Shown piece by piece: positions 1 to 10,977 of a stretch of 64,000 nt of DNA. The notes beneath the pieces were generated by a model. It saw nothing but the letters and a program-made list of their open reading frames with translations, had not been told where the DNA came from and did not search any database. Source of the DNA: Alopecurus myosuroides (Eukaryota; Streptophyta; Magnoliopsida; Poales; Poaceae); NCBI GenBank assembly GCA_028641055.1, contig CM054060.1, positions 208,716,445 to 208,780,444 of the forward strand, given 5' to 3'. Position 1 is the first letter of the stretch. Every line of letters starts with the position of its first letter. Position numbers and translations under genes: made by a program.

Positions 1-249
1 GGTGAAAGATGATGCACCATCCCAGACGTGGTTGGAGGGGCTAATCGCCACGGTGGACTACATCCCGTGGTGCCATGACATCGCCCCGATGGCCGCGGTA
101 CAGCTTGCCCTTCTCGAGGGCGGGGTTGTGCCATGGGGGTACATTTGTCCAGTTCCCGAGCCCACCCAAGGCGAAGGTTCGCATTCGAGGTGGTGACACC
201 ATCCCCGACGCCAGGCTGAGTCGAATGACTCACGGGCATTGGAAGAAAA

Positions 250-540
250 CGCGCTGACTCCGCCACCCGCTACCCTCGCCGACCTACGTTGCATGATCAG
301 CGGAAGGGGAGAATCTCTTCGACTGTACGCGGAGCGCTTCCATCGGGTGGCTGCTCGGGTGTCGTGGGACCGAGAGGACGTCGTCGTCCTCGCCTTAAAA
401 AGCAGCACTCAGCATCTGGTCTTGGAGCGAGAGCTACATGCAAGGATATTCGTCCGACAGAGGATCTCTAGCACACCGTTGAGCGTCACGCGCTCACAGA
501 AGATGCGGGTGCGTCCCCCGGCACCCGTCCATTCTTTCGA
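250..540 (+). pseudogene. gag fragment, Tat-type (Retrotrans_gag C-terminal part)
   Basis: The reading frame contains PATLADLRC, then GESLRLYAERFHRVA. It lines up with PATIEELRAC...GESTREYIQRW in the intact Tat gag at 40113, so this is the C-terminal half of a Retrotrans_gag capsid domain. There is no proper start codon, no zinc knuckle and no protease. The frame stays open to 694, but similarity to gag fades after about 540. It is a relic, not a functional gene. The family call is good; the exact lineage (Tat rather than another gypsy clade) is less certain. Confidence 0.6.
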
Positions 541-1689
541 TTCTGAGCAGATCCTCTACGATGGACTCAACAAGGGAGACAATAGGGACGGAGGCCAGCA
601 CCCCGCCCTAGGAGGATGGAGCGTGCTGTTCTCTGGAAATCAAGAGAAGATGACGGATTCAAGGCCTCAACACTATCGGCGAGTGTGCACATAGAAGACC
701 CTTCCGACCGCCAAGGCCCGGTGGACCCTCGGCCCCGGGTGGCGACGAAAGGGCCCAGGGGGCGATCCCGGGATCGGGGAAGGAGCCATGCTCCTCCCCC
801 TCAACGGCTATTTGCCGGGCTAAAGGGGTCGATACCCACTGCTGCAGCAAAGGGAGGCCCCCAAGCACAAGAGACCCCCTATGTTCAGTAACTAAGAAAG
901 CTATATTGTGGCCACAACAGGTAGACTCGTTACCGGACGGGACGAGAGGGCTACGAGCCCTCCCCCAAGAGGGTCCTTGTGAATATGTTGTTCCCTACGT
1001 GGCGGCGACGGCCTCTCAGGGAACCAGGTTTGGGAAAGGTGTTGATCTCCTGCGGAATCCTGACAGTTCACACCTACTACCATCCTTGGGGACACAGTCA
1101 CAAGGCGCAGGCAGAGCGGGTACACCGCCACGATCCTCGTGCCTAGTTGCATGAGCTAAGTCGGCCAACAATCGTGTCCGATAAGCCCTGTGTGTATAGC
1201 GCTTGAGTGCCGCGTGAATCGTAGGCAGGGCGGGACCGCCCCCACTACGAGAGTGCCTGATCAGCACAAGCATTGGCCATCAAGCGTGTCCAGGAAGCCC
1301 CACATGTAAAGTGCTGGTAGTGCCACAAATATCGTTGGCTAAGCGGGTCCACCCCCACAGCATGAGCGCTATGGCAGAGCGTGTGCATTCCTTACATAAG
1401 GTTTTGAGGTTTCTGCCCCTCGAAAATATTGATCAATAAAGAAAATCCTTTCGCACTTCGCTTTTTGTTTTTTGTCTTTTCAAGTTGGAACTCATGAAGG
1501 TTCCCGGGCGCACCAGGATAGGGCGTTGGCATCCTTCGGATTTCTCCTGGAGACAAACCGTTGCGCGAGTATTTCTACAGAAACCTCCTTTTTCTGTTTG
1601 TTGTTGCTGCTAAGAAACTTGCTGTTTCTTGAGAACATTGCTTGGATTCTGTGTTATCAGTGCATCACGCAAGGATGGAGGATCCGCTA

Positions 1690-1905
1690 AGTGCTCGAGG
1701 GCTGAGCAGGGTTTTCTCTCATGAGCGCGGAAATACCCTAGTGTGTAATCCTGGACTTCTCAGTCCACCTCGAGGACGAGCGACCTCCCAAAGGAAACAC
1801 TAGGTGCTTGGGACTGAGTAGGGTTTTTCTATGATCTTGGAATACCATAGCGTGCCAGCCTGGACTTCTCAGTCCACCCCGAGGCACGTACGACCTGTCC
1901 GAAGA
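1690..1905 (+). repeat. Two tandem imperfect ~112-bp repeats
   Basis: Two copies share a ctgagyaggg start and a TGGACTTCTCAGTCCACC core (itself a GGACT...AGTCC inverted repeat), beginning about 1700 and 1812. The second copy has diverged by scattered substitutions. They lie in the presumed LTR or 3' non-coding part of the gypsy remnant. Confidence 0.7.
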
Positions 1906-2286
1906 AGTTGGAAATCTAGAGAACACTCGGGAAGGTACCCGGGTCACCCCTAGGACTAGATGGGAGAAACAGCATAAGAGAAAATCAGCTCGCGAGAAGA
2001 CGACGATCCCGTGCGAGGAGAAGGTTACCCATCACAAATTTCTTTTTATTGAAAGTTGATATTAAAATAGTCTTTCGTTTGAACTCTTTAAGACCTAATT
2101 CGACCGATTGGATCCCGGGGAGGTCGAGGGCCTACGAGGATGGACGAATTGTTCCCGCAATTGCCCCAAGGCGTATGGAAGGGCGGCATTCTGCACCCGT
2201 AATTCGTTCACCGCTTCGGAGTTTGAGCTTTGCTCTTGCTGTAGAATGTGTGAAGGAAAAGATGAGTACGAAGCCCCCCGAAAGGA

Positions 2287-2293
2287 TATAAAA
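2287..2293 (+). promoter_or_regulatory. TATA box of the decayed gypsy LTR
   Basis: TATAAAA within gatataaaagggc, followed by a C-rich leader-like stretch. It is consistent with a U3/R boundary of the interrupted LTR, which would put transcription start near 2320. There is no independent proof of use. Confidence 0.4.
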
Positions 2294-2492
2294 GGGCAAG
2301 CATGAGATTCAAACCTCCAGGGTTCTGTTCAACAGCTCCAAAAGATCAGCAGAACCATCGCGGTGCAGACGGGGCCATAGGCCCCTAGGAGAACGACGCT
2401 CGTTGGGATGTCCTGCAAAGGATGCGCATGAGCATGGTTCAAGAGGAAAGAGCTGAATCTGGACATCAGATTCTCCAACCACTAGGAATGCC

Positions 2493-4865
2493 TGAAAGGA
2501 TACGGATGTCGCTTAGAGGGGGGGGGGTGAATAGGCGTTTAAAAATAATTATGGTTAAAGCTTGAATAAATGCGAAATAAAACTAGCATTTAATTTATCA
2601 AGCCAAAACCTAAACAAACTTCACCTATGTGCACCAACAACTTATGCTAAACAATTCAAGAAACTATGTGATATCAAGATATGTTACTTCAAGCTCGATG
2701 GCTATCACAAAGTAAATTGCATAAGTAAGGAGACCGGGTATAGAAATAACCGGGATACGTGGAGACGATGATTTATCCCGAAGTTCACTTCTCAATGGAA
2801 GCTAATCTCTGTTGGAGAGGTGTGGACTCACAATGACTCCAAGCGCCCAATGGATCACCTTATTCTCCTCGTGCCTCCACCAATGCGGAGTGCCACGATC
2901 CACTATGGGACCTTTTAGGGCGGTCACCGATCCCGTACAAGGTTGGGGCAATCTTCACAACTAAATTGGAGGCTCGCAACAATATCCCGAGAGCCACCAA
3001 AACTCCGAGACAACAAGGTCCAGAGCCACCAAAGCTCCAAGACAACAACAACAACCGTCTAGGGCACTCCAAGTACCCAAGAGGACAGGCTCAAGGGCAC
3101 TCCAAGAACCCAAGAGTAACAAGATTCTCAACCTTTCACTCGAACGAATCCTCGTAGAGAACTCAAAACGATGCAACCTATGCAATGGTAAGAACACAAG
3201 AAGTGCTCAAATCCTTTACTCTCAAATCCCACCAAAGAAACAAATGCTATGGGGGAGAGAAGAGAGGAAGAACAAGGAAGAACTCAACAAATGAATCCAC
3301 AAGATCTAGATCCAAAGACTTCCCCTCACTAAGAGGAGAGATGGATTGGTGGAATAGTAGATCTAGATCTCATATGTATTTTCTCACTAATTCATGGAGG
3401 AATAGAGAGAAAGGAAGCTCCAAGAGGTCAACAATGGTGGGGGAAAACTTTCTTAAAAGGTGGGGAACAATTGGGGAAGAAGACCCCTTATATAGGACCC
3501 AAAATCAGCCTGTTGGGGGCATTCTGCGCGTCCCCGACCTCCCAGGCTGGCCTCCAGGCCGGCCACCTAACAGAGCCGCCCGGCCTAGGATGCCTCAGCC
3601 CGGCCTAGGCCAGCCTCCCAGTTTCCAGAAAATCACCTTCACTAAAAGTGTGATATCTTTTGCATTCAGACTCCGTTTTCGATGCTCTTGGGCCCGTTGA
3701 AATCGCAAGAACGAGAACTACAAGATTATGAAAAGAAATACCATAATACTTTATTTGAGGATAAAACCAAACAATCAAAGGTTTGACCTCTCTATAAAGG
3801 AACAATCGATAAACCTCCAATATAAAAAATGCAATAAGTTTTTAATGTGAAACTCGTTTTTGAAGAACCTGAGCTTGTATTGAAGCACATGAAAAGATCT
3901 AGAATAAAACATGGAGAAAACAAAAATAATAACTAAGAAATATGATGCCAAGTATGCAAAGGTTTGAGCTCTCTTTGAATGATACAATCAAGTCGCTAAT
4001 ATGAGACCCCCTCTTGATAGTACGGTTATCTATCCTATAAGCCGGTCTCCCTCCTAATGCTATGAGACCGGTAAAATAGAAAACCTATCAAGATCATACC
4101 TTTGCCTGGAGCATTCCACTTGAGCTATATGATGAAGATCTGGACCTCCTCAAGATGGAACAACTTTCTTGATTTCGCTTTGCTCGGTGAAGACACATAG
4201 ATTGCTCCCCTATATGACACTATGGGAGATGCTATTTTAAGTACATATTCACTTGGACATTATCTCCAAAAAAAGTAGAAAGCTTCAAGCATGTGATCTC
4301 TTCGATATGCTCCCCTTGAACTTGCACTTCTCAACTTTGACGACGATCACCATTTGACGTCATCCACCATGGGATATATAAAATCTTCCTTTTGATGCAA
4401 ACCCATGAAAAGATACCTAACCTCACATAGATATAGCACATACACCTATCATGGGTCAGTTCACAAAGCTAATTGAACAATTACTTACCATACCATCAAC
4501 CCGTATGATACATCTTCTAGCGTTGTGAGTTGATCTACTTTAATCATCTCTTAGCACTTTGCTTTGATCAACCTTCCATCTTTTCTAATCTATTAATTAT
4601 AATGATGTCTTGAAGATAAACATGAATGTTCACACAATATTATTCTTCAAGACATACCTGAAATATTCTCAACTCTCTCATGACCAAACAACGGATATTG
4701 ACATGAATAACACCTTGGACATCAATTGATCATCTTGAATCCAACACATGGACATCAAGCATTACCTATGGACAGACACTACAAGTATAACTCAAATCAA
4801 CCATTAGTCAATAGAGATTGTCAATTAATTACCAAAACCACACATGGGGGTACCATGCTCTTTCA
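2493..4865 (-). repeat. 3' LTR of the copia element
   Basis: On the minus strand it starts TGAAAGAGCATGG right after the polypurine tract and ends TATCCTTTCA, so the ends form a TGAAAG...CTTTCA short inverted repeat with TG/CA termini. Length is about 2.37 kb. Near its end it contains the C9 run and CTCTAAGCGACATCC phrase commonly seen at the ends of grass SIRE/Maximus LTRs. No second copy lies in the window, so the boundary rests on termini and PPT only. Confidence 0.7.
3487..3494 (-). promoter_or_regulatory. TATA box in copia LTR
   Basis: TATATAAG on the minus strand (cctatataagggg), about 1.37 kb into the LTR and about 1 kb from its end. It is followed on the minus strand by decreasingly AT-rich sequence. 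Likely U3 promoter. Confidence 0.5.
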
Positions 4866-4867
4866 AT

Positions 4868-4879
4868 CTCCCCCATTTT
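4868..4879 (-). other. Polypurine tract of copia element
   Basis: The minus strand reads AAAATGGGGGAGAT immediately before the LTR start TGAAAGAG. This is the plus-strand primer site typical of SIRE/Maximus elements, preceded by the family phrase TTGTCATCAATTACC-like (gattgtcatcaattacc). Confidence 0.8.
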
Positions 4880-4880
4880 G

Positions 4881-7800
4881 GTAATTGATGACAATCTATT
4901 TTAAGAAGGTTTATATAATGAATTTGAGAAACAATGCAAAGAAGCAAGCAAGGATGCATGAGGATGAAAGGCAAATGCTTAAGAACAAAAACAATGCATA
5001 AACCAAATTCCCTTAAACCCTCTAAACTTTATCCCCCATTGGCATCCATTTACAAAATGGTATCATAAAAATTATAGATGGTCGATATAGTAAGGGTTCC
5101 TCCATAGGATGTGAATTTCTCATAATATGAGTGGAATCAAATACACTTATATAATGATGAATGATGGGAGGAAATCAAACTATACCGAGGATCCAAATTT
5201 GCAAATAAGATGTTATACAAATATCTAATCTTGAACTAAAGAGAAGCAAGCAATCAAAAGATCCATCAAACCAAATGAACAAATTATATTATGGTTTGAG
5301 AAATGAGTGTTTTTAAAGAAAATAGAGGAGCTCCCCAACATTTGTGCATGATTTAGCATTATTGCATTTTGAATGCAAAGTGCACAAAAATGGAACCATA
5401 ACTCCTCCACTATTGTTCAAAACACAATGCAAGTGCAAGTGAGCATAAAATAAAACAGGGCATATCACTTGGAACAAGAGGTGGTTGGGAAATAAGAGGA
5501 TGTGACTTAAGACGAGGCTCAACCAAACATATATGTGTGTGAGACAAGACAAGGCATGAGAAAAGACTAATAACATGACAACCATTTAATAATCATCGTA
5601 TTCTCAATATAATGATAGGCATAGAGCCAAGAGTGTCTTTTCCACACACAAGAAAAGGTTTTCAAACCAAATGAAAATAGCTAGGATCACAATCTTAACA
5701 AGTTGTACATAAAGAAGCAAGGCTTATGAAACCATCATGGCAATAGACTAACATGCTTGCCAAAGAAAGCATGAGGGAATAAAATCTTCAATAAATATGA
5801 GTGAAAAATAGGTTTTTGAAAATATGGCAAGCACTCATAAGGAAAATTCTTTTCGGAGCGACCAAAAAATAAATAATAATAAAAGGATGGACACCAAACC
5901 ATTAGGATACCAATAAGACATGTAATTATTATCACGTGTATAAGTTTCTAAATAGACCACAATCATGATAATGTACATCCATAAAGAAACATGTACACAC
6001 AATATAGTTACAAAGAGAAAGAGCGAGATATCCAATTTGAAGAAATAAATACGACAATAAGATCTTTGCTTGAAAGCATAGCACATAGCTTTAACTTTTA
6101 TCATAAAGGATATACATGACCTTCCAACAAAAACACACCAAACACACCACAAACATAAATAAGGGGAAAAAGATAGTTGGGACGTTTTGATAAACGCAAC
6201 AAGTATCAAAAAGAGTAAATATGTTTCATACCATGATACAACCTACAAAAGGTTGAAATGTTAGAGTATATGCATGAGGTAGATACTTGTTACCGAGGTA
6301 GCATTGGTGATGTTGTAGTAGATAAGAACTCATCCATCATCATAGCTTGACTCCAATAATCATGTGGTGATAACACCTTCTTTGTGAATGAGGCAAGCAC
6401 CCAATGCATCTAAAACGTACCTAAAATATATTTAAGTACATAAATGGTCCCCAAACTCATTGGGTCCAAAGTAGATATTATTCTATATATATTGGATCAA
6501 GGAAGGTAAACATGCCATAACATATACATTAGTAATTATGCGTGCAATCACTTTCAGGAACCAAAAGCAATGTAATTTGCACAAAACACCCAATAAACCA
6601 AGATATGCACACAAAGGCATGACACGACATAAAGGTTGTCCAAATTATATCAAAGATCTAAGTCAAAACATTAAAGGAGATACCAATTGGAACCAAACAA
6701 AATCAACTCATGATTGATAAGATACCAACTAGAAAACATACCATGTGAAAATAAAATACCAAAGTAAATACTTATCACTTTGGGGATACTAAATAAAAAT
6801 GCATCAAGGAGTAAAATATTGAGATCCCAATAGACATCAAATGAACCATGTCAAATTCCAAGAGATGCCAATTGAATAAAATATCTATGAGTGAGATATA
6901 AAACTCCAGTTAATACCAATCGAGGACATCAAAGAAAAACAAATGAGCATATAAGATAACTATATAAAATATGCTCAAAGACTTATCTCATTCAAAACGA
7001 TAGAACATAAAACAAGGAATGAGATAACCAAGCCCTCTACACTTTTTATAATGGCACAAAGTACCAAAATAAAGTTGTGACTTCCACAAACACACAAGAT
7101 AGTGATTAAAATACCAATTTAAAAGATCTAATATCAATTTACGATAACTAGTGCTCAAAAGAATCTATGAGAGCTCTCCCATGATATATGCATGATTTTT
7201 GGATTTTGCACACAAATGGGATCATCACTCTCCATACTCATACAATAGAAACATTCAGTGGCAAGAAGATCCAGTTGAAAATATAATGTTCTAAAGGAAG
7301 TAAGATATCTTTCCCATGACTTGTGCATTATCTAGATGTTTGCATTTGAATACAAAAAGAACTATAAGGGGATCCTCGCTTTTCTTACAACCGCTACATT
7401 AAAATTTTATTTGATTATAACACATAGATCTTCAAGAGGCAAGGAAGACAATGGGAGTTCATAGAAAACAATTTCTCGTTGATAATACAAATGGAAATAA
7501 AGCGCAATATGAATATGATCAATAACTTCTACCACAAATATGGTTGTCACTTGTCAAAGGACAAGGAGGGCATGGTGTTACTTTTTGGTGGTATATTGCA
7601 AAAATATTCATGATCATGTTCACAACACAAAAGAATATGGAAAATTGTACGAGTTAATTACCATGCTTACATAGAGATTCTTGGTGGCTTCAACTAGTCA
7701 AATGATCATGCAAAGCAATGCTTAATATATCTTGAAGCAACTGGTTTCCCAATAAATACATACTAGTGCACATTTGAGAAATACCGCACGAAGAAACTCT

Positions 7801-8551
7801 CTCAAATTCAAGAAACCAAAATATGAGATAGAAAAACTCATTTAAGCAAATATGGAACTTGTTTGAGTTAATCATGCCACGTAGTAACACAATAATTTAG
7901 AATATCAATTCTAAGTGGCATTACCTCACATGTTCACATTTTCTAGGATTGTAATAAGGACATAGCTTATTACTCCCCCATAACGTGATAATCCATTTCT
8001 TTTCAACAAGAGGCAAGTGAAATCCCATAAGAGATAATTAATGAACATTGTAGAATTTGAATTTCTCATGAGAATGACATAACACATGGATATTATATAA
8101 TCTTGTAATATTAATAATAAGTGATATACCTCATGTACACATATTTTAGTATTGTGAGGTGGCAAAGCACATGAATCCCCCAAAACGAGATAGTTCATTA
8201 ATATCTCAAAAGAGGCAACTAAATTAATCATAAATTGCAATAAAGGCTCAACACAAAACAAACTAGTACATGGAGTGCAAACCAACACACACATACTAGA
8301 TTACTCATGATAGGTAATTAGTAAGCACACCATATACAAACACATGCTAGATACAAAACCAACACATGCAAGGGGCAAGCAACTTTCCATGTATATAATT
8401 TAAATAAAAGTTACCGCAAGGAGACACATTGGATAGGAGATAGATATATGATGATACAAATGACTTGGCTCGAGTAAATATATTTGATGAATATCCCTTA
8501 ATTCTTCATGAGATAGCCAAGTTTCCAATGCCCTCCAACAACACCTATTGA
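4881..8551. other. Non-coding internal spacer replacing pol
   Basis: About 3.7 kb of AT-rich sequence between the gag stop and the PPT. Frames on both strands are short, and none shows the copia GKGY, integrase HHCC/DDE, YVDD or RNase H signatures. Some minus-strand frames are hydrophobic, but they look like AT-rich noise. Nothing further is recognised. Confidence 0.6.
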
Positions 8552-10623
8552 TCAAGTTTTAGCTTGTTGGTCCCCAACCAAGTTGGGTTCTAAGAGGTTA
8601 GTCAAAATAGGTTTGGCAACCCAAATGGTTCTTTTCTTGACACCACTTTGAGTGCCAACATATTTGGCAAACACATTACCAACCTTGTCCTTTCGAAGGG
8701 AATAAACATCATCAATTATGATAGGGTTGGATAAGGTACCATTAGTGCATGAATAATAAAAGTAGCCCTTTTCACAGCATAAGTAGCAACATTGGCTTCT
8801 TACTTTGTTCTTAGTTTATTTCTAAACTTGAGGTTGAGCATGAGATTGAACTTTCCCTTATTGCTTCTCACTAAGATGCTTCTTCTTTAAAGGGCAATCT
8901 CTAAAATGGTGCCCTTCAACCTTGCACTTGAAGCAAACAATCTTGGTTGAATTCTTGACTTGTTCTTGGCCCTTGTTCTTGTTGATCTTGTACTTCTTGT
9001 CATTGTTGGATTTTAATCCAAATCCACTCTCGTCATTGGGCAATCTTTACACACTCAACATATTGTCAAGTGTGGACTTCCCATGACGCTTTTCCAAGTA
9101 TTTCTTCAAGGAAGTGACTTGGGCCTTGAGCTCTTTTATTTCATATACATGGTTAGTGACAACACAAGTACTAGAGGATGTAGATGATTCATTGTTAGAG
9201 AAACAAGGCATATGGAAATTAATTCATCACAAAATGTAGCAATATTGTGAGTGGATGAATTACTAGGACTACCATGAGGAAAAATATAATTTTGAGTAGA
9301 GTTTGTGCTAATATCCACATGGGGCTCACAAGATATCACCTTGGTAATAATAGCCTCATGAGCCAACTTTAGCATATCATGTGAGACTAAAAGATCCTCA
9401 TGAGAGCTTGAGAGCTTTCCATGACTTTCTTCCAATTTCCCATAATTGCTAGTTAGCAACTCAAGTTGAGACCTTAGCTCAACATTCCCCTTCAATGTAG
9501 ACGCTTCAAAAGAATAGAGTTAGTAGCACAAGCATCATTATTAATAGCAATATGAGAAGGAACCTTGGCAAGCACTTTTGAATATGAAGCTTTAAGTTGA
9601 GCATGTGCAACTTTTAGCTCATCATTTTTAGTTTTAAGACAATTAGCCACCTCAAGATTCCTATCATGAGATTCCTTTACTTTTGATAATTCTATATTAA
9701 AAGTCTCTTCAATAGATTCATTGGCGGTTTGTTCTTCTACACAAGATTCCTCTAGTTTGGAAATCTCATTGGCATAATCACGCTCATGGCTATAACACTC
9801 ATCAATGCATGCTTCCAAATCCTTAATGGTGATATTGCGCCTATCAAATGCATGAATGGTTTCTAGGAAATTGGCACAAGCATCTTTATCCTCATAAAGG
9901 ATATCATGAATCATTTACCTTTCTCCATTAACGAATCATTATCGTCATCATCGCCATCGTCATTATCATCATCATCATCACCACCACCATCATAATCATC
10001 ACTAGATACATTGGTGTTCAAAGTAGGAGTTACCTTTGAACCTTTAACCATAAGGAAAAAGTGAGATATGGTAGATGATGATGAAATATTACTTGAAGCA
10101 CCACTTAAATCGACATATTTTTCCATGGAATGTTGAGTTTCTTCTACATGGTTAGTAACACAAGGACTCGAGGAAATACAACCATTTTTTATTATGGCAA
10201 CACGATGTATCAAGCATATCATCATAAGATTTAGTTAAGGAATTTCTACATGATATTAATGGACTATAAACACAAGCATGTAAATTATTTTGGGTGCTAG
10301 ATGTGTTTAAGTCCATAGATGAAGTATTCCAATAAGATAGAGATGACGAATCATCAACAATAAGCTCACTATCAAGATTGCAATATTTTTCATTACTCAC
10401 CATATCATTATGTTGTGGTTTGCCACATGTTGATGAAGTAGAATATGTTGAGAAATCATCACGTCCGGAGGTGGAGGGAGAATAACCATTCGCACAATTT
10501 TTGGACACATCATATTTATCTTGAAGCTTGGTCCATATCTCATGAGATTTCCAAGATAGCCTAATTGACTCAAGAACTACACTGCTCAAATATTTGAAAA
10601 CACATTAGTAGCTTGAGTATTGA
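8552..10623 (-). pseudogene. copia gag (SIRE/Maximus type), broken
   Basis: Read on minus: UBN2-like capsid segment (VVLESIRLSWKSHEIWTKL, about 10590-10530), a Ser-rich region, an Asp-run (about 9940-10010, a CAT/CAC microsatellite), long coiled coil rich in Glu/Lys/Asn (9914-9300), a zinc knuckle CFKCKVEGHHFRDC (about 8935-8894), a second degenerate knuckle CYLCCEKGYFYYSC (His replaced by Tyr), then the conserved tail NPIIIDDVYSL...GNVFAKYVG and a TGA at 8552-8554. Several frameshifts and stops separate these blocks and the N-terminus is cut off at 10623. The protein would be the capsid/nucleocapsid polyprotein. Confidence 0.8.
9938..10010 (+). repeat. CAT/CAC trinucleotide-rich microsatellite
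   Basis: Imperfect run of cat, cac and cgt triplets. In the minus-strand gag frame it encodes a stretch of Asp with Gly and Asn. Probable slippage expansion within gag. Confidence 0.85.
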
Positions 10624-10909
10624 TGTAAGGTCCCCCAGAACCACTTTTCAAGGACACCTCCGATATGCATACATTCACGATCCCAGATCACACCAGTCGT
10701 GAACAACATATCAAGTTGGCACACAGATACAATATCCATTACACGATTGCACAAAACACTTACAAAATAGACATGGTCACCTGACCAAGTATAACACAAC
10801 TGCCACGCAGGGCAAACACACAACACTCACAACGGAAGACTAAACACACACAAACGTAGTAGAGCCCAACTCACGCCTTAACCTACATGCTGCTGACCGG
10901 GAGACGATC

Positions 10910-10977
10910 CTAGTTCGCAAAGCCATCAACTCCGTACTCCTCTTCGAAGATCTCCTTCTGAGACTCCTTCTCGATGT
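10910..10977 (-). pseudogene. LTR-embedded terminal exon, copy A (acceptor lost)
   Basis: Encodes IEKESQKEIFEEEYGVDGF then two residues and a TAG. The copy at 35276-35343 has a good splice acceptor (ttacttgccAG) in phase 1. Here the acceptor AG is mutated to AA, so this copy is probably unspliceable. The stop lies about 290 bp from the LTR end. The function of the peptide is unknown. Confidence 0.45.

Larger units (their letters stand above)
1..2492 (+). mobile_element. Decayed Ty3/gypsy (Tat-like) remnant
   Basis: Left flank into which the copia element at 2493 inserted. It holds a plus-strand gag fragment (250-540), about 1 kb of decayed sequence with no intact ORF, a 112-bp duplicated segment (1690-1905) and a TATA box near 2287, which together look like the end of an internal region running into a long terminal repeat. 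LTR ends cannot be defined because the element leaves the window on the left and is interrupted on the right. Lineage is inferred only from the gag fragment. Confidence 0.5.
2493..10623 (-). mobile_element. Ty1/copia SIRE/Maximus-type element, pol-less and 5'-truncated
   Basis: On the minus strand the order is decayed gag (10623-8552), long non-coding spacer (8551-4881), polypurine tract, then 3' LTR (4865-2493). The gag carries the UBN2-like phrase VLESIRLS..SHEIWTKLQDKYD, long coiled coil and two CCHC-type knuckles, typical of SIRE/Maximus. No protease, integrase, RT or RNase H motif is found in the spacer on either strand, so the element was non-autonomous or lost pol. The 5' LTR and gag start are missing: a gypsy LTR begins at 10624 inside gag, and the continuation is not found after that element's other LTR (37715). 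Confidence 0.75.

Noticed and set aside
1..257. Overlapping short open frames at the window start
   Set aside because: No similarity to gag or pol that I can see and frames overlap on both strands; only the later gag block (250-540) is supported.
5225..6209. Hydrophobic minus-strand frames suggesting an envelope-like gene in the copia element
   Set aside because: Some SIRE elements have envelope-like ORFs, but these frames are short, broken and AT-driven, with no start, signal peptide or conserved motif.
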